A stretch of 64,000 nt of DNA from Apteryx mantelli (GCF_036417845.1 NC_089979.1:116593415-116657414), one strand, 5' to 3'; shown: positions 42,601-54,532, counted from the first letter of the stretch. Translations and numbers: made by a program. The notes: generated by a model not told the origin, from the letters alone.

Positions 42601-44021
42601 AAAATGTTCTTTTTCTTTAATTTCAGGTGTAATCTTTACAACAAAACTCTTTGAGCAATTTTTCTCAATTTTATCAAGGGTTTAGTGAATTGTTGGAGAT
42701 GGAGTTTCCCCTTTACTGTAGGAACATGGTGAATGTGAAAGTTCGGTCTCTGGCTGTAGGAATAGGAATGAATGGTAAAATGGGAATTGATTTTTAGCGC
42801 GAGTCAGTAAATGAATGAACTTTCTTTCTTTAACAGTACAGTTAAGTCTTGCCAGAGTCTAAAGGTTGTCTGCGTATGTCTGGTGATCTGTAGACAGAAC
42901 TGAAAACAGATGCATCAGCTGATTGAGTCCGTTCTCTTTCTGTGCTGCCTGTCGGTGTGAAAGTTTGTATGCCACGGAAGCTATGATCACAGACAACTGC
43001 AGAGTAGGGCTGGGAGTGAGAAAAGACTTCCTGTTGCTTAGGAATTCCCTTGCTTTTCTTGTATGATGTCAATAAGTAGGAAGAGCAGTAGCTTTATGCT
43101 GATCTGAAAAATGATTGAGTAGTGGCAGTCAGTAGTTCTGGTACTGACTTGGAATCATATTTTTGAGTGTACAAAATATGTAAAGCAGTCTTGGTGAGAG
43201 TCATTTGAAGTTAAGACAAACTATTTTTAAGTAACCAGGTTGTTATGTGTTTGCATTCTTTATTGTTATTTGATGGATATTTTTGTACCTGTAGCTTAAC
43301 TATAATTTAAATTCTGAGTTAAATACTCCTTCCTCTTCCCCAAATCATAATAAAGATAGTGAGTTATTTCTGGTTGTCATATGCGTTTTATAAGTTTCTT
43401 ATGTTTTATATAAACCTATGCAGTGACAATGGCAAAAGCAGAAAAAATCCAAAATCCCATGGCTATTCTTATTTTAAAAAGTTCTGTACAATTAAATGCT
43501 TTGGCAGGAGTTTTGAATTTTTGGTTGCTGGTGTTTCTCAGAAGTTTTTAATTAACACTAGATAGACAAACCAGAATTTTTTTGTGACAAACCTGATTTC
43601 AGTGATTTAATATTTCAAGAATTTAAGAGAAAATTATCAGCAACTTATTATCCAAACATGAAACAATTGAGCTTGTATTTTCCTCAGCTTCTAGCTTTAT
43701 GTCAAAAGCAAATCATCTCATGTACTTAATTAACTGATTAAATTTAAAGTAGCATTTACAATCTGAAAGACAACGCATCTCTTTTGGCTGAGACTGAGTA
43801 GGAAGGGGAAAAAATATACAGTGGTATTTGTGCCAGCTTTGTGGGTTACTGCCACTGGAGAGGGGGAGATCTCAAAACTGCTCATCCTGCCCTTTGTGTT
43901 TGCTGGATCTGGTGTGCGTAAGGTTCTTCCACAAGCCAATTCAGTTCACTAACACAGCAGAAAACTACTTATTTGTTTTTCTTTGTTGTTTCCACTTATG
44001 GTAGTGAGTTAAATTGGCTCA

Positions 44022-44100
44022 CAGCAGATTCCAAGTGCTGAAGTTGTGTCTGAGTAAGTAGTTGAGAGTATAAGGCTCCGAGTGGAAAGGTAGGGAACTC
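44022..44100. repeat. Local direct repeat, copy 1
   Basis: The copy begins CAGCAGATTCCAAGTG and contains GAGAGTATAAGGCTC and GGAAAGGTAGGGAAC. A diverged partner lies at 44430-44507. Confidence 0.85.
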
Positions 44101-44429
44101 CCCTTTGGTGGTGAGCAATTTAGTTGCTTGTTGTGGAACTGTAACCCTATATTTGTCTTTCTCTATACTGTTTTGTCCAATAATTGATTTTATTTTATGA
44201 TTGCTAGTAATCCCACTAGCATACTGAGGTAATTCGACCTCTAATTGGTATTGGCTTTTTAAAATCATTCCAAATGAGACCAGAGCCTTTTAATGTAACA
44301 TGAGCAGCAGTGGTTTAAAATCTTTACATTTTGATTCTTTTTTGTTTGTTTGTTGTTTTAACATCTTTCTTTGGCCCAAGATCCTGCAGTTGCTTACATG
44401 TCTTGTTTAATAGTATGCATATGCACAGA

Positions 44430-44507
44430 CAGCAGATTCCAAGTGTAGGAGTTGTCTTGAGTAAGGAGCTGGGAGTATAAGGCCCTGAAGGGAAAGGTGA
44501 GGAACCC
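44430..44507. repeat. Local direct repeat, copy 2
   Basis: The copy begins CAGCAGATTCCAAGTG like copy 1, then diverges by substitutions and small indels (GGGAGTATAAGGCCC, GGAAAGGTGAGGAAC). Either a local duplication or two insertions of an unnamed short repeat would explain it. Confidence 0.85.
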
Positions 44508-44800
44508 AGGTTAAAGTCAACAGGATTGACATGAATATAAGATTTTTAGTCATGATAGTATTTCTTAGCTCAGTTCTTTTATTAACAACTTGTTATTCTT
44601 TTGACTAGTAATGATATCTGTAAAGACTTAGGTATATACCCTTTCTGAAGTTTTGTTCCAAGAACTCTGATTTCTTGAGTACTTATTTATTATGTTGTTA
44701 GAATTTTAATGCATTTCTATGAAGAGATTATTAAATTGAATACTCAAACCATTGCACAAAAATGTATTTTAAACTTTCATTATTTTCAATTTGCTTATAG

Positions 44801-44887
44801 GCAGAAGCCAGGCTTGCAGCCAAACGGGCAGCTCGAGCAGAAGCAAGAGATATACGTATGAGAGAATTGGAGCGACAGCAAAAAGAG
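44801..44887 (+). CDS. LRRFIP2: LRRFIP2 coding exon B
   Basis: The acceptor TTTGCTTATAG and donor GTAGTG bound 87 nt (29 codons). The peptide runs [19 protein letters not shown] then [10 protein letters not shown], the hallmark of the LRRFIP family head and shared with LRRFIP1. It is highly charged and alpha-helical. Both ends are phase 0. Joining to exon A reproduces the known LRRFIP2 sequence. Confidence 0.96.
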
Positions 44888-47800
44888 GTAGTGTAAATTG
44901 TCACGAATTACTAAAATTCTTAATGTATTGCATTTTATTTCTATACTTGCATCGGATTTTGTCTTTCAATGTAATTCAGCTATATGCTGGGGGGGTTTTC
45001 GGCATCAAACAGCTGTTACCTTCTCTCTCTTCCTCCTGAAACTCTTCCTTCCCCATAGGTTATATATCTAAAAGGATAACTTGCTTCCTATTTACCTGTG
45101 GTAGTGCTTCACAAAATATTAATGTGAACATTCATTTTGAACATCATTAATAAAGAAGATCATATAATCAAAAGATCCGCTACATGAAATAGGCTGTTAG
45201 TATTCTTGCTTTAACATGAAAAATAAACCATTTTTAATGTGATTTTAAAAACTCTAGCTTTACAGGCAGAATCAGGTGTTTGAATGTTTTAACAAATGCC
45301 ATAAATTCGGTGCTAACGAGCAAAATTGGACAAAGATGAATCTAAATGTCTACCTTTAAATATTTAAAGGGCTGATGTTCTTTCTTACTGCTACATATAT
45401 GATTTTAAGTGAGCAGAGGAGAACATAGTGGTAATGTCCAGAAATGAGGCATGCACAAATAATTTTACATAGAGAACAGTTTTCAACATCTAACACATGA
45501 ATCAAAAACAGTTAATTGTTGTTAGAAATGGATCTAGTAAATCAAATCCAAAATTAGCTGATGATTTCCCCCCCCCCCATATTTTAAGAACAATGACTTA
45601 TGCAAAAGTGGTTTCTTTGCCTGTTGTTGCTGTGCAAAAGATTCATATAAATATGGATAACTGACAGCAATCATGAACATGACTGTACCTAAAATGTACA
45701 CTGCCTAATGTATAGGGTAAACAACTACAAAAAGGTAGAGATAATTATTTTTCTTTATTTTTTATTTATAATTTAGTATAATTATTAATTTTTTATAATT
45801 ACTAATACTTAGTAATTGAGTAATTTGGATATGTGACTTTGAGTATGCATTTTTCGGTCAGTTTCTTTCGTTATAGATCATACCAGAAATGTTCACAATG
45901 AATAAATATCTATTGTCAGGATGTTCATTTAAAACAGTTTAATAGCATTGCAATAATATTTACACACACAATTGTGTATTACACCACACATCTCGTAAGA
46001 AAACTCACATTTCCTTTTTGGAGCAAGAAAACTAAAAACTAGGTTTCTGGCAGTCTTTGATTATATAATGGTCATTGCAGTTAACTCAGATTTTACCTTA
46101 CCATGCAAAAGAATTGGAAATTATTATTTCTTTATTGTAGTTGCATTGAAATTGATGTAAATGCTGATAGATGCTTGCTGTTTTGGTGTGATAACAAGGA
46201 GTACAACTGATTTAAAAAAAAAAAAAAAGTGTATTGCCTCATTTTACATGACTCTCATTATTCCAAATCTTTAGTCTTCTAAATGCTACAGGTATTGTTC
46301 TGTAGAAGATTTTATGGGAATTAACTCTAGATTATTTCAAGTTTTTTACTTAGTTGCTATACAAGACGGGATTCCTAATCTTTGTTGTAAATGGTTTGTT
46401 TTTGTTTTTACATTCTATAGTTTTCTCAGCGTTCATATGATAGAAAATGGGCTCATATCCAGAAATGGATGGTAGGCTGAAACCACCTGTTGTGCATGTT
46501 TTTGCCACTCAGAGAACTAACATAGAATTTGGAGAAAATAATTTACTAATGGTTTGCATTGTGCCATTTCAAACTGTTTTTATCACTGAAAGTAAATAAT
46601 TATATATGGATGTGGATATGCAGGATGCTTTACAGAAGCAAAAGACAAACACTGAAATGAGATGCTTTCCTTGCAATGAGACACTTTCCACCATGTGTTG
46701 GCCTAAAGTCATAAATTATATTTAGAGTGAAACTACTTTAGTTTCAGTCTAGGTAAACATATCTTTTTAATGGTAAATGTTTTTATTTTAGTTAATTTCT
46801 TCTTTTTTTTTTACATTAGTATTGGCAGATTTTCATTTATATTTTGTTTTTCTTTGAGGTGACAAACGCTAATTTTTCACTGGTGATTAAGTCACTTCTG
46901 TGAATTACAAAACTTATTTTTAAATGATTGAAAAAAAAAAAAAAAGGTCTGATCTTCTGCCCCTTTTAAAGAAAATCTAGATGACATGCACAAGCTTACT
47001 CTTGCATTCTTTTACTCCTTGCCCCTAGCTTTCAATTAATGATAGAATGTTTGGCTGTTTATTTAGATTAAATCCTCTAAGTAGGAAGGCATAGAGATGG
47101 CTGCATTACAATCTAATAAAACTACTGTTCAGTTTGCATTTATTTGGTCAGACATCTGTTCTGAGAGTTAAAAGGGAAATGTTTGTGTTTCTGTGGAGGA
47201 ATCTTTTTTTTTTTTTTTTTTTTTTTTAAGAAAGTTTTCAGTGTATGAGTGTTTGAATTGAGATTTAAGTAAGACATGCCAAAATTTGATATAATTTCAA
47301 ATGGTTAAAACTACTATTACAGTTAATCAGCACTTTTGAGAAATCCTAGAACTGTTGTTAGAAATTTTATTTGCAGAAAGTTATGCAGACTTGATATTGT
47401 CTCTTTGCCCACCTGGCATTTGTATGCATAGTAGTTTTCATTTCCCTCTTACAAAACTATTCATAGGCTTTCTGATATCTTTTGGTGCAGCTCACTTTTG
47501 AATGCTTTCTTTGCTGAAGAGCAAGGGTTTCCAAACTGCAGAATACACATGTTCATGAGCAATCTCACTTCAAAATTAATGCCATCCCACTTGAATGTCA
47601 ACCCCTTCTTCGGCTTGTAAGAGCCTCTTCTGCTACAGGAAGTTTCTGGGCAAATGTGGATTCCCTTTTTTAGATCAGGAAATGTAACCTCTGTCTTAGA
47701 TAAAGCGCATATTTCAAATTTAACTTCATAGAAATTGGGTTTGATAGTGCTAGCAGTAGCTATCTATTTGCAATACATACTGTAATACTTTATTTATCCT

Positions 47801-49354
47801 TTGAAAATAATGAACACTTAATACTGGCTTGCTATTTTCTGATTGTATGTCAGGAAGAGGCTTGTAGGTGACTTACCTAGGGTAACCATTTACAGCAAAT
47901 TATATCAGAATCTGAAGTTCTGCATGATAGGAATATATTATTACAGTGTTGGGGGAAAGACCAGTGGTTATACACACAATTAAGAGTAATCCTCATTAAG
48001 CAGCAAATACTATGAGTCTGTAGGCAACTGTTCACAAATTGTCTGCATGCAAGATGCAAAAATTAGTAACAAATTAGATATTTGTCCATTTAGACTTCAG
48101 GCACAAAGCATGTTTAGAATCAGCAGTGGTCTGACTACAATGTGTTGGAAAGCTATATAGCATAAATCATCATTTTAAACCTCAAAATAGGTGAGAGAGA
48201 TTAAAATATTATGAAATTGATCTCTTTGTGGTAGTACAAAGATGGGAAATATTTTTCTTGCAGAGTATTAACTAGGTCTTTTGAATAGTCACATATAATA
48301 TTAAACAACTTAATATGTCTAGTGATAATATAGAAAACAACCATGTGACCATAAGCAGTATGAAAGCCAGCCATAGGCTTCAGGTTTCATGACTCTGATC
48401 TGGAGGCTGAGCTTTTAACTCTGAAGATACACTGCTTACAATCTTCAGAATGTTTGACATATTGTAAACTATAGTGAGTCAGTCATTTTAGGAAGGATTT
48501 CTAGTTTTAGAGTCTGTTCTGACTTTAAAATGGGATAATTTAAAATTAAACTATTCCTTAACATGCTTATCTATTGTAACTAAAAATATGAGAAGCTTTG
48601 GCATGTAAAGCATTTTTTCCCTTAGTTTTAAATTAGTTACTTGTATTTTTATCTTTCTTCTTCTCACAAATTTCCTTGTTTGAAGCAAAATGAACTTTCC
48701 CCACTCCTTCAGGTGAACAGAGAGGATATTAAGGAGTCTCAACTACCTGTCTGTCCCCAAATTTTATGAAGCTGGGGTACTGTTTTCACTGTCATTGTAG
48801 ATCTGAGCTATATATAGAACTCACAATTGATCAATTTGCTTAAGAAGCTTGTTTTTAAAATAGGGCAACAAATAGGGGAAATGTGTATGGGGAAACTGAG
48901 AATGAAAGAGTGGACTGGAAACATCTGTATTTGGGCTAAAATACCTTTTAAAAATATTCACAATCTAATTTTACTAATTTTACAGTAAACTTTATACTAA
49001 TCTATTTGTAATTTTGTAAGGCTTTTCATTTTGTTTCTTGAATTTTGGCTTTAACTTCTAATTTAAAAAAACCTGTTCTTTCTGCACTTAATACAGTAAT
49101 GAAAAAAAAGATTGTCTGGCGATCACTATTTAATTGTATTAAATCAACTTTATTTTCTTCTCATGAAGGTATACTTATTAAAAATTAGATAAAACCACAG
49201 TTCTTCTGATGTGGATGAATTCACTTGCTGCAGTGTATTACTCCAAATAGCACATGGCATTAAAAATGCTAACAGCATGTTGCTCACCTTCACTTGCTTT
49301 TACTTAGTCGTTTTCTTTTTTTCATGAAATAACTCTGCATTTCTTCTTTCTCAG
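44888..49354 (+). other. LRRFIP2: LRRFIP2 introns flanking exon C
   Basis: Apart from exon C (46421-46471) this is AT-rich intron. It holds A-runs at 46214-46228 and near 46931, a 24-T run at 47204-47227 and a 9-C run near 45570. No further exon with good splice sites and conserved peptide was found. Confidence 0.55.
46421..46471 (+). CDS. LRRFIP2: LRRFIP2 coding exon C
   Basis: The acceptor ACATTCTATAG and donor GTAGGC bound 51 nt (17 codons): FSQRSYDRKWAHIQKWM. It aligns without gaps to the YSLHSFDRKWGQIQKWL segment of the long mammalian isoform as I recall it, keeping DRKW and IQKW. In mammals this piece is absent from short isoforms, so it is probably a cassette. Phase 0-0. Confidence 0.9.
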
Positions 49355-49408
49355 GAAGATTCAGAGACGGCCAGGTATTCTCACTGGTCCAGTCGACGTT
49401 CATATTTG
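49355..49408 (+). CDS. LRRFIP2: LRRFIP2 coding exon D
   Basis: The acceptor TTCTTCTTTCTCAG and donor GTTTGT bound 54 nt (18 codons): EDSETARYSHWSSRRSYL. It corresponds to the EDSERARYSHRSS... segment of the mammalian protein. Phase 0-0. The next intron is only 86 nt, very short for a vertebrate, so exons D and E are probably recognised together. Confidence 0.92.
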
Positions 49409-49494
49409 GTTTGTGTTCAAACTGTGTATTTTTCCCATTCCATCATGTCTTTTAAAAAATACATTTCATCTGGGTTTTGGTTTAATTTTGCCAG

Positions 49495-49539
49495 GTAGCA
49501 GATGATGCTTTAACTTCTCCAAGTATTAGCAGTCTTAGG
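49495..49539 (+). CDS. LRRFIP2: LRRFIP2 coding exon E
   Basis: The acceptor TTTAATTTTGCCAG and donor GTCAGT bound 45 nt (15 codons): VADDALTSPSISSLR. It matches in length and pattern the mammalian GVEDALSIRSVGSHR segment (shared DAL and Ser/Arg spacing). Phase 0-0. It lies 86 nt after exon D. Confidence 0.85.
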
Positions 49540-51253
49540 GTCAGTATTTTAAGTTGCACGTAATATTAAAGTTCATCCTGACATTTTATTTCCATCAGTA
49601 TTAACAAGGTAATTTATGTATTTTCATATATTTCAATTTTTGTGTTCAAAAGCAATCTCAGTCATCATGCTTTAATTCTTTATGAGTTTGTATTATACAT
49701 ACATGTATTACACATATTGGGCTTTTTTCTTTTCTACATATAAGTATTTTTAGTATATGCTTGTGGCTGAAAAGAAATGAGTAGATGTTTGGAAACTGCT
49801 TGGAAATATATGTCATTCAGTAATGGATTATTTGGAATGACTTGTATTTAATGACATATTTTAAGTGTCATCTTTTAGTGTTATTCCAGTTTAATATTTT
49901 ATGATTTATTTAAAGTTTTCTTTAAAAAAAGTTGAATAATTGTACTTGCTTAGGCTTTGAATATCTTCAGGCAGTGAGAATTAATCACCTTGTCTTGAAA
50001 TGGTAGTATATTATATCTGCCGTAAGATGCCTACAGAAGTTGTCAGTTGTGTTGTGGTTACTGCTACAAATCAAATCTCATGGTCAGATGTGAAGCTGCT
50101 AGTCTATTTTAGGTAATAATGTTCTAATATGAAAAAAATCTCCCTTTCCCCATTTCCTTATCTGTCTTAGAAATTCTGCAAAACAGCAAATTTTATTATA
50201 TAAAGTAAATATTATTACTCATGACTCAGAGTCATCCTATGATCAATGCCTCTTACTGAAGATGAGTAATGCTATTTTGTAACTTGGGCTTTCATTCCAA
50301 ATTGATGCTAGTGATTTTCTGCAGTGTTGTGTCTTTTCTTACAATTTAAGTACTATCATGTTTCTGTAATGTTTGTGGAAGAAACAGAAGGAAGTAGCTT
50401 AAGATGCAAAAAATATGGTATGGATGCAGGGTTTTATTTCTTTGAGAAGACTGTGGGAACATATTATTCATTAACTGTAAAGCCTTATCTGAATGGTGCA
50501 AGGTATCCCAAACTCTGCTAATAGAAATACTTACTGTACTGGCTTTTCTCTATTCTTTTTATGTCATATGTGGTTTTATTGCAGGGTAGGAATTATTTTC
50601 CTGTTTTCCATAGATCTGCCTGGGAACAGGCTTCCATTGATATATGGACCAAGAGAGGGAGCAATTCTAAAATCAAAGGGATTTTCTGATTTGGAGGGTG
50701 GAATAAGCTGCTTCTCTGTGTGGCTTTAAAAAAAAAAAAAAAAACTGATTGTACTTACTAAGAGGTTTGTTAAATGTAATCTTTGATAAGGTGAATTTTG
50801 TGTAACATCTTGCAAACTCTGTTGTTAAGTAAATGCTTTTGCAATTTGTCACACAGGTATTCTCACCAAGTAAATCTTTTGAATTATCTAATGCTGACTA
50901 CTTTGCAGACAGTAATTGGTTTACAGAAAAATAATGTAGTCTATGCTGTGTGGCATCATTTATAGACTTGTGAACTGGTATTTTTTTGCTCATATGCGCT
51001 CTTATCTTGGTTCCCTTAACATACAAATTAAGCCAAGAGAGAGTAAGAATTCATCCTTGACTAAAGAATGTGGCTTGAACACATAGTTGATAAAACTGGG
51101 CTCAATTTTCTGGCACTTACCCAAAATTTCATTACAACTGGATCAGTTGTTTTGTGCCTTTTCAAGCGAAGATTAGCAGTTACCTGTATCTGCCTTTAGA
51201 GCATTATTTTAAATCTTCTGTATTGATATAATCTTCATGATTTCATTCTTAAG

Positions 51254-51319
51254 AGTTCTTTGGATGTCAGTGGATCACACAGGAGCAGAACAAGTGCTTC
51301 CAGAAGGAGAGACCTTGCG
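51254..51319 (+). CDS. LRRFIP2: Candidate LRRFIP2 cassette exon (66 nt)
   Basis: The segment lies between TTCATTCTTAAG and a GTGTGT donor. Its 22 codons are open and Ser/Arg-rich (SLDVSGSHRSRTSASRRR), much like the surrounding linker, and both ends fit phase 0 like every neighbour. I do not remember a clear counterpart in the standard human isoform, so it may be an isoform-specific or sauropsid exon. The splice sites are moderate. RNA evidence is lacking. Confidence 0.5.
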
Positions 51320-52238
51320 GTGTGTAGCCTGGAACAAGCATGCTTTGATGTGTTCACGTTATAATGTTTTCTGTGTCTACTCACCAAAGACAGTAGTTTG
51401 GTGAAAGTGTGTTTCTTTATGAAAAACAGTATCTGTTGGACTGTTGCAATGGTTGTTATAATAATGTAGCACTTTCTCTTTGATAGCAAATTTGAGGGCT
51501 CAAATAAAACTTGTAGCTGGGAGATAACCTCAAGTAGAAGTTTGAAGGGAGTAAGTAGTCCCTCTGATCTGTCTCTTCTACTGTCCCCAAAGGGGAAGTA
51601 GAATGAGATGGCGAAGGTTGTGCATCGTTGTGTCAGGTACAAAGGTGCTGCTGAAAGTTCTGTCAAGAAACCTTTTTTTTCTCCAAATTATACTGCTATG
51701 TTAGTTACATTATGCTAACCTACAGTAAAGGTAGAAATACAAAAAGAAATTTCACTTCATTTCAGAAATTTATTTTTCTGTGTATTCTGTAGTATTTCTA
51801 ATTCCTAATTTAGGCAATTTATCAATAAATATTGACATGAAAAGTATTTGTTAGTAAACTGTTAATGATTTATAGTTAGGTAAAGGTATAAGTTAAGTGG
51901 TGTGATGATAACAGTTATCTGAGTTTGATCTCGCTTCATTCTCTGAAAGAATGGTTGCTCTGTTCATCCACAGTTACATCATGCTTACAGATAAAAACTA
52001 TTTTAAAAAAGCTTGGCTAAGTTGGTTAAAACTGGGCCAGAGCCGTGTCGGTCCTGGGTGGAAATGCTTTTAGCAACAGAAGAAGGCTCCATAGGTTATA
52101 AATTATGTGACTTAATAATAATGTCAGAGTAGTATTTAATATATGCTAATATGAAATATTTGCTATATTGACATAATAAAAATAACATGAAATATCATGA
52201 AAATGATATGAAATAAGTTATATTAATTAAATCTGGTC

Positions 52239-52262
52239 TATATTGGTTTATAAACCAATATA
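52239..52262. repeat. 24-bp perfect palindrome
   Basis: The arm TATATTGGTTTA is followed immediately by its exact reverse complement TAAACCAATATA with no spacer. Confidence 0.95.
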
Positions 52263-52305
52263 AAATGTACAAACAGGGAATTTTAGATGTTAATCTGATT
52301 TTTAG

Positions 52306-52335
52306 GAGGAAAATTCAGACATGAACAGACAAGAG
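52306..52335 (+). CDS. LRRFIP2: Candidate LRRFIP2 microexon (30 nt)
   Basis: The acceptor TTAATCTGATTTTTAG and donor GAG before GTAATT bound 30 nt encoding EENSDMNRQE, in frame with phase 0 at both ends. The splice sites are better than average for a chance match. The peptide has no remembered mammalian counterpart, so this is a prediction only. Confidence 0.4.
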
Positions 52336-52496
52336 GTAATTACTTGTCTTGTAGTCCTCACAGTAGTTCTCGTCTTGAAAATGATATCAGGTATAGCTCT
52401 AATGTGCTGTTAGCGTAGGATGCAATGTTGATGTCATGTTCTCAAACTGTCATTAATCCTTCAATTTCTGTGTTTTTTTTTCCTTTTTAAGAAGCT

Positions 52497-53115
52497 TAGA
52501 ATGATACTGAGCATCATCGGTAGTGCCACAGCTCCGTGTTCCCTGATTCAGCCAGTAGTGAGGCTGAGCGTTCATTCCCAACAGGCATGCACACACACAC
52601 GTGTGCAAAATGTATACACATATACACACAACTGGCCACACAGATCAGTGTGGACAGAAACACTCGGCACTCGCGCAAAGAACACAAACAGCCTCATCCT
52701 GTTCTCTTGCTGGCTGGACGGGATGAAGGTCTGCTAGTGGGAAATATGTACATATATGTAAGGTGTATCCCTCCAGTAACTGGCCTTAGATACTCAGTCT
52801 ATTCAGTAACTGGCCCTGGACCTCCACGCACACACATGCACACAGATTAGAGAGCCTCCTCACCCAGGAAAATAGTTAGAAATAGAGTTTAATAAGAAGA
52901 CACAACAGACTGCTGGTCAGGTGCAGGGCATGGCCAGGCAAGGGTCTGTAGGCAGTAACCACCCTCAGGTTGCAAGGTGCTCTGGAGAGCCTTTCTGGGT
53001 ACTCGTAGTGATGGCTTTCACACCTGGGCAATGGTGGTGCTTGATGATCCTCTGTGCTCCTTTGTGAGAGGAGATGAGCCTTTTATCACGTAACCTAACA
53101 AATATTACCTCGGTT
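52497..53115 (-). mobile_element. Probable solo LTR remnant (endogenous retrovirus), antisense
   Basis: The block is GC-richer than its surroundings. Read on the minus strand it gives a TATA-like TGATAAAAGG (about 53080), a following 190-nt transcribed-type segment, and a TTATTAAAC polyadenylation-like signal (about 52890). A CA-rich tract and a segment near GGAATGAACGCTCAGCCTCACT resemble bird LTR ends as I remember them. No internal coding region is present. Terminal TG/CA ends and a target duplication were not found, so the boundaries are approximate. Confidence 0.35.
52586..52631. repeat. CA/TA microsatellite
   Basis: This is a compound GCACACACACACGTGTG and TATACACATATACACAC simple repeat inside the LTR-like block. 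Confidence 0.8.
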
Positions 53116-53465
53116 CAGTACAACTTACCATACCAGATTTTGCTTAATTATTTAAAATTCTGTTACCAAAACAACAGGAAAATATTACACATAACCTACT
53201 GCTGTCTAAAATTATCTCACTTTTCAGAAATTGGAATATTGCTGGAAAAATGATAAAAATGAAGATTTTAAATAAATGTTCCAGCCTGAAAATGCCCTTT
53301 GTACAGGATAAATGGCATACTGTCATGTATGATGTCTTTCATAGTTAGTAGAATATGTTTTATTTTAATTCCCCTTTAAGTTTTTAATTCATTCTTTAAA
53401 AAGAATAGCATTTTTATCTTCTTTTTTGAACTTTGGTATTTTAATTTTGTTATCTTTTACCTCAG

Positions 53466-53501
53466 TATGACAGTGCTAAGGATAGATCTACAAGATATTC
53501 A
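53466..53501 (+). CDS. LRRFIP2: LRRFIP2 coding exon F (36 nt)
   Basis: The acceptor TATCTTTTACCTCAG and donor GTCTCT bound 36 nt (12 codons): YDSAKDRSTRYS. It aligns with YDMFKDRSSRLS of mammalian LRRFIP2 as I recall it, keeping YD..KDRS.R.S. The donor is weak, consistent with regulated inclusion. Phase 0-0. Confidence 0.85.
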
Positions 53502-54466
53502 GTCTCTCTATGTTAACACTTTGCATGTCTTTGTATGAGTTAAAACTGCTTTTGTGTGTGTTTTTTAAGGTGTAATGACACTAGCTTGCTACTTCCCAAA
53601 ATTGAGTGTTTAAAAAAAAAGAAGAAAAAGATTTGTACCATCAGAGTTTCAGATCTAGAATAACACCATCCTAACACTTTCCATAGAATGCATGTATAAA
53701 CTTTCTCTGGGGAAAAAAATCTAATGAAGCCACACATTACAGATAGCTATTTTACATATCATTTTTTATTATTTATCTGTTATTTCAAAACTTTAAGTAT
53801 AGTCAAGTGTGACATATACAGATGATACTTGGCAAAGACATGCAGTTTTCAAAAACTGTTTATATGTGTGTGTGCATGTATTTGTGTTCTCTATTTCCAT
53901 ATAGAAATTTATGTTATTACAATGGAGAAATATTTCATTCTAGAGAAAATGCAGATTGTTTATATAACTTTACTATTACTTAATAATGATAAGAAGGAAT
54001 CTTATTTGTGTGTCATATTCTCATTGGAATTATGCCAAGTAAGATTTATACGCATCTCTTCAAGCAGAGACGAGCACCAGCTACCCCTAAAAGGGATATA
54101 AAGCAACTTAAAATGCTGAATTTGTTTAAACAGCGGTGTTATCTGAAATAGCTGTGGATAGGCAACATAATATAATACTTAATCTGTAATGTAATGTAAA
54201 CACTTTTAGTTTATATAGAATTTAATTTTTTTTGAAAAGTGTGAATACTGGTTTAATCCAAGATAAGGATAATCATAATTTCACTTAATGCTTCTTTTCT
54301 TACCCAGTGATAGAGTATGGCCTATTATCCTAATCATGTAATTAGAATTTTCTATGGCTTTTCCATTGTAGGTGATAAATATCTCAAGTCATTATGACAA
54401 CTTTTTGTTTTAAGATTGAAGGTGCTGTTATAGAGTAGTATTAATTTTTAAAATTTTTATTCTTAG
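53502..54466 (+). other. LRRFIP2: LRRFIP2 intron between exons F and G
   Basis: This is AT-rich intron with no repeat or extra exon that I can support. The short open frame at 53829-54101 shows no domain. Confidence 0.6.
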
Positions 54467-54532
54467 AGTCATGCTTACAGTGAATCTCATAGTACAAAGA
54501 AGAAAACTGCTTATTTCCATAAAGATTTCTTG
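54467..54532 (+). CDS. LRRFIP2: LRRFIP2 coding exon G
   Basis: The acceptor TTTTTATTCTTAG and donor GTTAGT bound 66 nt (22 codons) containing SHAYSESHSTKKKTAYFHKD. It corresponds to the SYSHSHGMKKRSSDSHKDLL segment of mammals (shared S-H spacing, Lys cluster and HKD-F/L-L). Phase 0-0. Confidence 0.87.

Larger units (their letters stand above)
36434..44800 (+). other. LRRFIP2: LRRFIP2 intron 2
   Basis: This 8.4-kb AT-rich intron holds a TA/TG microsatellite (37251-37319), an unidentified minus-strand coding-like stretch (39231-39640) and a pair of 79-bp direct repeats 408 bp apart (44022 and 44430). The plus-strand open frame at 38443-38778 is hydrophobic but has no recognisable domain. Confidence 0.6.
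49540..53465 (+). other. LRRFIP2: LRRFIP2 intron between exons E and F
   Basis: This 3.9-kb interval contains two in-frame candidate cassette exons (51254 and 52306), a perfect 24-bp palindrome (52239-52262), a 17-A run (50728-50744), a CA/TA microsatellite and an LTR-like block on the minus strand (52497-53115). The long minus-strand open frame at 51235-51666 has no recognisable domain. Confidence 0.55.

Noticed and set aside
51235-51666. 143-codon minus-strand open frame in the LRRFIP2 intron
   Set aside because: It has no recognisable domain, and it overlaps the plus-strand candidate cassette exon whose splice pattern fits the gene. A frame this long can occur by chance.
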